From Planctomycetota bacterium (GTDB lineage: Bacteria > Planctomycetota > Planctomycetia > Pirellulales > Lacipirellulaceae): 64,000 nt of DNA. Positions 56,988 through 64,000 of this stretch are shown piece after piece. A model generated the notes under the pieces. The model searched no databases, was not told where the DNA came from, and worked only from the letters and a program-made list of their open reading frames with translations. A program made the translations under genes and the position numbers. Every line of letters begins with the position of its first letter. Within the stretch, counting starts at the first letter, position 1. The stretch spans positions 21,484 to 85,483 of the forward strand of contig JAKOXH010000034.1 of assembly GCA_029781135.1 (NCBI GenBank), read 5' to 3'.

Positions 56988-59900
56988 TCACTTTTCAGCG
57001 ACTGCCCGATCTTCCGTCGACCATACATCGACTTCCGGTCCGCCACTAGCGACCAGCGCTTTGCCGTCGGAGCGGAAACGCAGCGCATGGATACCTGCCC
57101 AGTGCCGATGGAGTTCGCACAATTTCTGGTTTGTTACGAGGTCCCACAGCGTGACGTTGGAATCGTTTCCGCCGGAGGCCAAGGTACGGCCATCGGGGGA
57201 AAAGGCCAGGGCCCAGACACGGGATTTCTGCCCGGCGAGGCGGCCGATCTGTATTCCAGTCGCCACATCCCATAACTTGATGCCGCGGTCGGTGTTACCG
57301 GTGGCGAGCCGCCTGCCGTCCGGTGAAAAACAGAGGGCATCGCAGTCTTCCATCGCGGTCTGGTCTACAGAACGCGGTGCGGAATGGGCAAAGTCCCAGA
57401 GCATAATCCGCCCTGGTTGTTCGCAATAGGCGACCAATTGACCGTCGGGCGAAAACATTGGGCTCCCCATCGGACCGTTTCCGCCATCGATTCGCGCCAG
57501 CCGGGAATTCGTCGCCACGTCCCAGATCTCAAGAGCACCACGATCGCTTGTCGCCGCGAGCCGCTGGCCATCGTCAGATAACGCAATCGGGCCCAGGGTG
57601 AATCGTATAGGCCCCACGGTTCGGGTTGGGCCAGTCTGGTCCAAGTGGCCGCAACGAACGATCCCCAGCTGGCGAAATCCGACTGCCCAGAGATCGGCCG
57701 CTTGAGCGACCGCACACGCAACAGTTTCCGTTTCCGCCGGCGATGTCTTCTGCCAAGTAGCGTTGTACGCCGCGGCGTTGTCGAGCACCCGCGGATGTGG
57801 CAACAACCGATAAAGGCAGGCATTGGAAGGAGCTACATTCTGAGCAAGCGCGAGCACGCGCCCAGCCGGATCGACAGCGATGTCGCACACGATACCGCCG
57901 ATTCCCCCCGACGCGATGAGCTTGGGGCTGCCAGGTTCGCCACGCAGGTTGCCGTTGCCGTCATACGTCGCGATTGAAATGCCGTAATCAACGTGCCCAC
58001 CGGCCACGATCGTCCCGTGCGGACCGAGGGCGAGCGCACACGAAAGATCGACGGGGCCTTTACGTGATGGGCTGATCGCGGGTAGCGGTGGCACGGGGGC
58101 GCGGCCCGAACTACCGAAGCTGGAGTCGATCCGGCCATCAGCCGTCAGGCGGACTAAGGCAAAGGAGGTGGCATCGTTCTCCTTCGTCGCGGAATTAACC
58201 AGTATTTTGCCGTCGGGAAGAACCAGGAGACGGTTCGCCACACAATAGCTCAATTCCGGATAGACGAGCGTGACACCGTCCACGCCAAACGACTTGTCCA
58301 GTTCGCCGGTCGGTAACAGGCGTACGACAACACTTTGGACTCGATCACCCCCCTTCTGAAAACCGGCAGCGAGAATTTTGCCGTCGGGCTGGAGCGCCAT
58401 GTGCCAAGCCCCGGAACTACCCGCGAGCGGTATGACTCGTCCGCCAGTTCCAAACGTGGTATCTGGTTCTCCCGTCGCTCCCAGCAAGCGAAAAACAGCT
58501 AAGCATTGACGATGCTCCGGCAGATAGGCAGCCCCCGCCAGCAGCAGCTTCCCGTCCGGTTGGACAGCCAAACTCGCATAGCCTCCGAGGGGCGCCCCCT
58601 TAAACGTAGCGTCCAAGCGCCCATCGGGTTGAAAACGCCAAACGGCGCCAAACGGCACACCTTGTGGTGAATTCCAATTGCCAGACACCACGAGCTTGCC
58701 ATCGGCAAGTACGCTGATGCCATTCGCGTCGAGATCGCCCGGTTGCACACTGAAACCGCCTTGGCCAAAGGATTCGTCGAGTCGACCATCCTTGTCGAAG
58801 CGGGCAACGAACAACGCCACGCCATCTTTTTCGCTGATCCTTTGCCCTGCGGTAATGATCTTTCCATCCGCCAGCAAGAGACAACGATGGGGCATCAATT
58901 GGGTATGAGGAACGGCTTGCCCAATTGCCCCTCGTTGGCCAAACGCCAGATCGAACAAATCACTCGCCGGATAGCAGCCGTCGTCCGGGATGCGCTCGAG
59001 GGGCGCTCCCGCGCGTGCCTGCCGCCATTCCGGTCCGCCACCACTGAGTTTCTCATCCAACTGGAGCCCTTGGGCAGTGAAATAGCCAATTTCATCGGTT
59101 CCATCGTGATCCCAATCACCGGCAACAACACGCTGGGGTAATTCCGTGATGGCGACAGTACGAGTCGGCACACTTGGCTCTAGCTTGTCGAGATTACAGT
59201 ACAGCCGAAAGACCTGGTCCCGATAAAGGGCAACATCGCATTTGCCGTCTCCATTCCAATCTCCGACCAGAGGTTCGTCTACTGGCGAACCGATTGAAAA
59301 AGTGCGGGTGGCGCCGTTGGCGAACCGAATGGTCCAAACGCCGTCGACATACTCGCAGGCATCGGCGTGGCCATCGCCATCGAAGTCACGCTCAAAAAAG
59401 TGAGGGGATGCCAATTCGGCGGGATGCGAATTATCTTGCAGGTTGATTGCCAAACCATTTCGCCAGCCGCTGTGAATCGCGATTGGAGTGCCAGCATGAT
59501 CGAACCGCAGCGCAGCCAGAATGGCGTTTGGAATCTGATACGGCGTATGGCTACGGTCACCGTGTGCGTTCCAAATGCGGATGGTCTGGTCTTCGCCCGC
59601 CGTGGCGATGTGCTGGCCATCCGGCGAAAAGCAAATACTCCACACGCGACCTTCGTGGCCATCGAATGTCCGCTCTACGTTCCCCGTCTCCAAGTTAACC
59701 TGTCGTATGGCGCCATTCCGCCCGGCCACTACAGCCAATTTAGTTTGTGGAGCTACAGCCACGTCGTGCAGCCAGGCGGGATGCGGCGGCAGGGCTCGTA
59801 CTGGCTCGACCGTGAGCGTGCGCTCGTCCTCCCATTTAGGCAAGTTCCAGATCCGCAACGTGCCGTCCTCGCGCCCCGCCGAAACAAGGCCGCGATCGTG

Positions 59901-61937
59901 GTCAAACAGCGCCAGCGCCCGGACGCACGAGGGATGTCCCTTGAGAACACCTAATAGTCTCGGCGAACTTATTTGCCATACGCGAATCGGTCCGTCATCG
60001 CTCGCGGTGAATAGGGTACTTCCATCGGCCGAGAACTGGACCGCGCGCACATAGTCCCAAGGGCCGGTGATCGGGGCCAGCGGCGTCCAATCCTCGGTGC
60101 GAAATAACTGGACGTTTCGCATTACGCCGCCTAGCGCCACGATCCGACGATCGGGCGAGGCAACCACGGAATAGAGGTGGTGAGCGACATTCACGACCTC
60201 GCGTGCGAGCTTGTGCGCGGTCGTATCCCACAAGAGTAACCGACCGTCGTTGCCCGCGGACAGGAGTTGCTGATCCGAGAGAAAGCAGAGCGAATTCACT
60301 TCATCCGTATGCCCCACGAGCGTCGCGGCCAACGCCCCCGTCTCGGCATTCCAAAGGCGCACGCTGTGGTCCTTCGACGCGCTGGCAAGTAGTTTTCCAT
60401 CGGCCGAATAGCGGACACACAGGACATCGCTGGTATGCCCCGTGAGAATACGTTCTTCTTCGTGCGTCTTGGCCCACAAATGGTGCCAGGCGAATTCACG
60501 TAGATCCCCCTCGCCCTGCCGGGGAATCCAGTGGGCCAACAACTCCCGGGCCAAGGTCGGTTCATTCGCTTCCCAGGCCGTCGCGGCCCGGGCGACTTCG
60601 CTCGTGTAAAGTAATCGCCGCGACGCCAATTCACTGCGGGCGACGGCGGCCTCGCTCTCCTCTGCTCGCACGCGCCGCTCTTCGGCCAACGCCAGCGCCG
60701 AGCGCGTTCGCGCCGTCGTGACCCAGCCTCCTACCGAGAGTACCCCCAGGGCGATCATCGCAATGAGGGCTGCCGCCGAGGCAGCTGGATGGCGCCGACT
60801 CCACTTCATGGTTCGCTCGGCCCAACCTGGCGGTCGGGCCACGGTGGGCTCTCCCGCCAGATAGCGGCGTAGGTCCTGTGCCAACCCCACGGCCGTTTGA
60901 TACCGGTGAGCGGGATTCTTGGCGAGGCACTTCAGGGCAATCGCTTCCAGGTCACGCGGTATGTCGGGTCGCAGCTTGCGCGGTGGCACCGGCTCCGTCG
61001 CAATGAGCTGGCGCAGCGTGTCGATTTCGGTCTGGCCACGATACGGCGCGACGCCTGCCAAGAGTTCGTAAAGGACGGCCCCCAAGCCATACACATCCGT
61101 GCGATTATCGAGTTCATTGACGCGGCCTTCGACCTGCTCGGGCGCCATGTAGGCCGGCGTCCCGAGGATGATCCCCGTTCGCGTGCGGTCGTCGCTGGTT
61201 TGCTCGAGCAATTTGGCCAGGCCAAAGTCGGTAAGTTTGGGGGACCAGACGGCCACCGGCGCGTCGCCCGCGCTCTCGGCCATTAACACGTTGCTCGGCT
61301 TAATGTCGCGATGCAAGACACCGCGGCTGTGGGCATGCTGAACGGCCTCCGTCAACGCCAACATCAGCACGGCTGCATCCCGCGGCGCGACACGATCGTA
61401 GCGCGCTTCCAGCCACTCGGCGAGCGTCGGTCCCGGGCAATACTCCGACGCCAAATAACAGAGTCCATCGTCCTCACCAACTTCCAGCAGCGTCGCCACA
61501 TTCGGATGGTTGAGCCGCGCGGCGGCCTCCGCCTCGCGAAGAAAGCGCGGACGCATTTCATGATCGAGCAATGAATCGGCGCGGGGAACCTTGAGCGCCA
61601 CGGAGCGGCCCAATTGGGGATCGCGGGCCAGGTACACAATCCCCAGGCCGCCACGGCCCAGTTCGCGCTCAATCGTGAAGCGGCCGATTTGGTGGGGCCG
61701 CGTGTGGCTGGCGGTAGGTTTACTGTTTCCCGCCTCCAAGGGAATGATCTGGCGGGCCTGATGCAGCGCGTCGAGCCAGGCCTTCTCGACCTGCCAATCG
61801 GCCGCCAATTGCGGTTCACTATCGACGACGGACTCGTCGATCGGCGGAGCGGGCGCCCCGGCTTCCAGGGCTTCGTCGTAATCCGCCATCAGACGGATCA
61901 AGAGGTCATCGCGGCGATTGGCGTCCGGTGAACTCAT
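56988..61937 (-). CDS. Ser/Thr kinase fused to WD40, FG-GAP-like and delta-60 repeats
   Basis: 1649 residues. Its ATG overlaps the stop of the ECF sigma gene (TAATG). Residues 86-370 are a Hanks-type kinase: glycine loop GRGGLGIVYLA, ATP Lys116, catalytic HRDIKPSN with Asp211, DFG at 237-239 and APE in YMAPEQVEG; all key residues are kept. One membrane helix lies at 386-408, then a coiled linker. Outside follow: WD40 repeats (about 495-800, e.g. GHTSDVLCVRYSADG, DQTIRIWNAHG); an FG-GAP-like calcium-motif part (about 840-960: DFDGDGHAD, DWNGDGKCD, DWDHDGTDE); five or six delta-60 repeats (about 990-1330, e.g. GRLDESFGQGG, GRIDSSFGSSG); and a second WD40 set to the end. The kinase is cytoplasmic, the repeats probably periplasmic. 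Ligand unknown. Confidence 0.93.
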   Translation of the reverse strand: MSSPDANRRDDLLIRLMADYDEALEAGAPAPPIDESVVDSEPQLAADWQVEKAWLDALHQARQIIPLEAGNSKPTASHTRPHQIGRFTIERELGRGGLGIVYLARDPQLGRSVALKVPRADSLLDHEMRPRFLREAEAAARLNHPNVATLLEVGEDDGLCYLASEYCPGPTLAEWLEARYDRVAPRDAAVLMLALTEAVQHAHSRGVLHRDIKPSNVLMAESAGDAPVAVWSPKLTDFGLAKLLEQTSDDRTRTGIILGTPAYMAPEQVEGRVNELDNRTDVYGLGAVLYELLAGVAPYRGQTEIDTLRQLIATEPVPPRKLRPDIPRDLEAIALKCLAKNPAHRYQTAVGLAQDLRRYLAGEPTVARPPGWAERTMKWSRRHPAASAAALIAMIALGVLSVGGWVTTARTRSALALAEERRVRAEESEAAVARSELASRRLLYTSEVARAATAWEANEPTLARELLAHWIPRQGEGDLREFAWHHLWAKTHEEERILTGHTSDVLCVRYSADGKLLASASKDHSVRLWNAETGALAATLVGHTDEVNSLCFLSDQQLLSAGNDGRLLLWDTTAHKLAREVVNVAHHLYSVVASPDRRIVALGGVMRNVQLFRTEDWTPLAPITGPWDYVRAVQFSADGSTLFTASDDGPIRVWQISSPRLLGVLKGHPSCVRALALFDHDRGLVSAGREDGTLRIWNLPKWEDERTLTVEPVRALPPHPAWLHDVAVAPQTKLAVVAGRNGAIRQVNLETGNVERTFDGHEGRVWSICFSPDGQHIATAGEDQTIRIWNAHGDRSHTPYQIPNAILAALRFDHAGTPIAIHSGWRNGLAINLQDNSHPAELASPHFFERDFDGDGHADACEYVDGVWTIRFANGATRTFSIGSPVDEPLVGDWNGDGKCDVALYRDQVFRLYCNLDKLEPSVPTRTVAITELPQRVVAGDWDHDGTDEIGYFTAQGLQLDEKLSGGGPEWRQARAGAPLERIPDDGCYPASDLFDLAFGQRGAIGQAVPHTQLMPHRCLLLADGKIITAGQRISEKDGVALFVARFDKDGRLDESFGQGGFSVQPGDLDANGISVLADGKLVVSGNWNSPQGVPFGAVWRFQPDGRLDATFKGAPLGGYASLAVQPDGKLLLAGAAYLPEHRQCLAVFRLLGATGEPDTTFGTGGRVIPLAGSSGAWHMALQPDGKILAAGFQKGGDRVQSVVVRLLPTGELDKSFGVDGVTLVYPELSYCVANRLLVLPDGKILVNSATKENDATSFALVRLTADGRIDSSFGSSGRAPVPPLPAISPSRKGPVDLSCALALGPHGTIVAGGHVDYGISIATYDGNGNLRGEPGSPKLIASGGIGGIVCDIAVDPAGRVLALAQNVAPSNACLYRLLPHPRVLDNAAAYNATWQKTSPAETETVACAVAQAADLWAVGFRQLGIVRCGHLDQTGPTRTVGPIRFTLGPIALSDDGQRLAATSDRGALEIWDVATNSRLARIDGGNGPMGSPMFSPDGQLVAYCEQPGRIMLWDFAHSAPRSVDQTAMEDCDALCFSPDGRRLATGNTDRGIKLWDVATGIQIGRLAGQKSRVWALAFSPDGRTLASGGNDSNVTLWDLVTNQKLCELHRHWAGIHALRFRSDGKALVASGGPEVDVWSTEDRAVAEK

Positions 61938-62578
61938 TACGATAGTTTCGTAAATTCAAGCCGCAACCGCTGCACGGCACGTCCCCACAATTTGCGTACC
62001 GAATCGGGCGTGCCCTGCATTTTCGTGGCGATTTCGACGAACGACTGACGCTCCCAAGTGCGCAGAATCAAGACCTCTTGCATGGCTTCTGGCAAGCGAC
62101 TCAGCGCTTCCTGCAAACGAACGACATTGGCGGTCGTGAAGAAGCTCGGCTTCTCGGTGGCACTGGGACCACTTGCGATTCCGCCAGCGGCCACCATTTC
62201 CAATCCTACTTCACGACGGACGTTTCGCTTCAACGTGTGGCGGTAGCTCCGCGCTTGGTTCGCCAGCCGATGGTTGAGAATTCCCACCAGCCAGGCAAGC
62301 AGCTCCTGTTCGGTCGTACCGCGAAATTGGCAAAAGTCCTTCTGTGCCTCCACGAACGTATCTTGAACCAAATCCGAGGCGCCCCCCTTCGGCCGAAGAT
62401 CGGAATCGAGCGTCTTCTGGGCGCTGAACAGCAAGTATTTGTGACAACCTTCCAGCAGCTGCCCCAGCGCCATCGCGGAGCCCGTGCGTGCGTGCGCAAT
62501 CAAATGGCTGACATCAACTGGCGACGAGCGACCGTCGCCAGAGTCTCGCCTGGCAACCTGTGTTGGGACAATATCCAT
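61937..62578 (-). CDS. ECF sigma-70 family factor
   Basis: 213 residues. Region 2 covers about 45-110 (ASDLVQDTFVEAQKDF, then LLAWLVGILNHRLANQAR), region 4 about 148-208 (LSRLPEAMQEVLILRTWERQSFVEIATKM then a helix-turn-helix). This is the planctomycete-type ECF subgroup often found beside protein kinases with WD40 domains. No anti-sigma gene is adjacent; instead the kinase gene overlaps its stop, so phosphorylation or the kinase itself may control the factor. Spacing and overlap show one transcript. Target promoters cannot be predicted here. Confidence 0.92.
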   Translation of the reverse strand: MDIVPTQVARRDSGDGRSSPVDVSHLIAHARTGSAMALGQLLEGCHKYLLFSAQKTLDSDLRPKGGASDLVQDTFVEAQKDFCQFRGTTEQELLAWLVGILNHRLANQARSYRHTLKRNVRREVGLEMVAAGGIASGPSATEKPSFFTTANVVRLQEALSRLPEAMQEVLILRTWERQSFVEIATKMQGTPDSVRKLWGRAVQRLRLEFTKLS

Positions 62579-62866
62579 AAGAACGCTTTCCGGCCAGACC
62601 GGACACGGATGGGAGAAAAGTCAGCTTCCGAGTCTACCATTCCGTACACCGAATCTCAAGAAATTGCCCGAATTTGCAACTATTGAAGTTTTTCAAAAAC
62701 TTCCTGTCCGGTTTTCATCGGAATAGTTCCCCATAGATAGCTGGGATTGCACGGGCAAGTCCTGCGCAAGGCATTCTCAAGCAATGTTTGAATGAACTCC
62801 CCGCGAGGCGCGCCGCCCCATCGAGATCCCATTTCCTTCCAGCGGGCGGATTATGTCTTTATGGAA
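62579..62866. other. Upstream region of the ECF-kinase operon
   Basis: About 290 bases between the sigma gene and the broken transposase region. It likely contains the ECF promoter. No recognisable gene or repeat. Confidence 0.35.
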
Positions 62867-63630
62867 TCAACCTCCGGCGATCGAGATCATGTATCCCTCG
62901 AGAAAACCGCGATCGAAACGCGGGAAGTTGTCAAGAAAGCCGTGGAAGCGGGTAGGGCCAGTCAATGATTCATACTGGGCAATGGGTGGCACGCCCAGAG
63001 GCTCGGCGATGGGCGTGGAATCAGCCGGCACGCCGGGGAAGCGCGCCGTCCGCGCCGCCGCCAGGCCTTGGTGGTCGTCGCTCACGATCAAGCGTACACC
63101 ATGCATCCCGCGCTCTTGCAGGCTGGCGAGAAACTCGCGCCAATGCACTTCCGCTTCCGAGAGCGAGACGCTGAGGCCGACGATCGTGCGGCGGCCGTCG
63201 GGCGTGATCCCCACGGCCACCAACAGCGCGCACGACACCACGCTGCCGCCGACGCGGATTTTTTCGTAGCGCGCGTCCCAAACGAGGTGCTCGATCTGCG
63301 CGAGCCCCGCTCCAGCGCCGAGGGGTAGAAGGACACGCCACGCGTCTTGGGCACCGCCAACTCGAGTTCGCCGACACGCGTCTTGAGCCGCTTCTGTTTG
63401 AACCCGTTGGCATAGCCCAGGCGCAGCGGCGAACGCTCGTACGGCGCCGCGCCGAGCGCCGCAGTCCGTTCCAGTTGCGTCGCCTCGTTCACCAGAATCT
63501 CCACGGCACGTGTTAATCCGCCGAAACCGTGTTCTACCAGCACGTCCATTACCGCTTTCCAACATCGCCGGCGGATCTTCCGCTGTTGGCGGCGGCGGCT
63601 CAATACATTACGTTCATGCTTGCGGGTCAT
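62867..63630 (-). pseudogene. Broken IS256-family (mutator-type) transposase
   Basis: Reading leftward from ATG 63630, the N-terminal domain is normal (LGYANGFKQKRLKTRVGELE, AVPKTRGVSFYPSALERG). Near 63300 the frame shifts and the reading resumes in another frame at IEHLVWDARYEKIRVGG, SLSEAEVHWREFLASL, IVSDDHQGL. In intact members about 60-70 residues lie between these blocks, so an internal deletion has removed part of the protein and changed the frame. After FPGVP (about 63027) transposase homology stops; the last 50 codons to 62867 are unrelated, so the C-terminal catalytic part is missing as well. The element cannot move by itself. Confidence 0.85.
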
Positions 63631-63896
63631 GTGTCCGTCTTCTTTGGGGTTTTTGTTGATACCCAAGAAAACCACGCCTGGCCCGCCTCTTCCAAGATCA
63701 ACTCTCGCTACAGCGACAGTACTGACCGCAGCGCCACGCCCAGCAAGCCTTTACAGAACAAATGGTACGCTATCCGCTTCCGCCCGGAGAGCGACGAGGC
63801 ACTAGTGCTTTGTCACAGCAGGATTTTGGGATCGACGGGATCGGCGATTTCCGGGTAAGACATGGGAGATTTGTCTCCGAACCAAGGAGGGTTCCC
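63631..63896. other. Junction between IS256 remnant and IS630-type element
   Basis: About 265 bases. It should contain the outer end of the IS256 remnant (TTTACAGAAC near 63750 resembles such termini) and the left end of the IS630 element; a TA at 63803-63804 before GTGCTTTGTCAC is a candidate insertion site. Ends are not proven. Confidence 0.3.
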
Positions 63897-64000
63897 ATGC
63901 GCAAGCTGTACGTGGTCCGGCTGACCGAGGAAGAACGTCATCGGTGCGAAGATGTCGTCGACAAGCTCAGCGGCACGAGCCAGAAGGTGAAGCGAGCGAA
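63897..64000 (+). CDS. IS630-family transposase, 5' part cut by window edge
   Basis: ATG 63897 follows a strong AAGGAGG site. The first 34 residues (MRKLYVVRLTEEERHRCED...) match the usual N-terminus of IS630-type transposases, whose helix-turn-helix domain starts right after. The rest lies outside the window, so completeness cannot be judged. Confidence 0.75.
   Translation, partial: MRKLYVVRLTEEERHRCEDVVDKLSGTSQKVKRA

Noticed and set aside
56642..57049. 135-codon plus-strand frame in the intergenic region next to the kinase gene
   Set aside because: Its right end overlaps the kinase gene antisense and the rest has no recognisable content.

Overview
The window looks like a chromosomal segment of a planctomycete (Planctomycetota, perhaps the Pirellulales side). 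The evidence is indirect: a SHD1-domain secreted protein, a Ser/Thr kinase fused to beta-propeller repeats and overlapping an ECF sigma factor gene, a Cys-rich secreted protein with YCxKPxP repeats beside an efflux operon, and many Tat or lipoprotein signal sequences. GC content looks moderately high. No rRNA, tRNA, CRISPR array, phage or replication origin was recognised.

Layout. 1-5 kb: a Tat-exported SdsA1-type alkylsulfatase that runs off the left edge, an unknown secreted protein and a DcaP-like porin. 5-12 kb: SLC13/RCK_C permease, AbgT transporter and M20 peptidase in a row, then a DUF900-like hydrolase. 11.5-16.7 kb, leftward: a second AbgT, a ThrE-type exporter, DUF502 and DUF3611 membrane proteins and a very basic protein. 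17-27 kb: two secreted proteins, an RND permease with its adaptor, a SHD1 protein, glutaminase, a HdeD-like protein and phosphofructokinase. 27.8-35 kb: a full tripartite RND system (outer-membrane factor, Cys-rich protein, adaptor, HAE1 permease). 35.5-40 kb: NHL propeller, Tat-exported TIM-barrel protein, APH-like kinase and an enolase paralogue with altered active-site residues. 40.5-47.5 kb: two tandem CusA/CzcA-like RND permeases around a truncated adaptor-like lipoprotein; the first permease has lost proton-relay residues. 47.8-50.6 kb: two beta-barrel proteins. 51-56 kb: a tightly coupled leftward operon of two secreted proteins, a peptidoglycan-binding-domain adaptor and a MacB-type ABC exporter. 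57-62.6 kb: a 1649-residue kinase/WD40/FG-GAP/delta-60 fusion coupled to an ECF sigma factor. The right end holds a broken IS256-type transposase and the start of an IS630-type transposase.

How the parts fit. Export dominates: four RND permeases, one MacB system and several porins lie within 64 kb. A second theme is peptide and amino-acid handling (two AbgT, M20 peptidase, ThrE, glutaminase). The most unusual candidates are the asymmetric RND pair with its mini-adaptor, the enolase-like operon, and the kinase megafusion under or beside its own ECF factor. All functional statements come from reading translated sequence; no database search was run.
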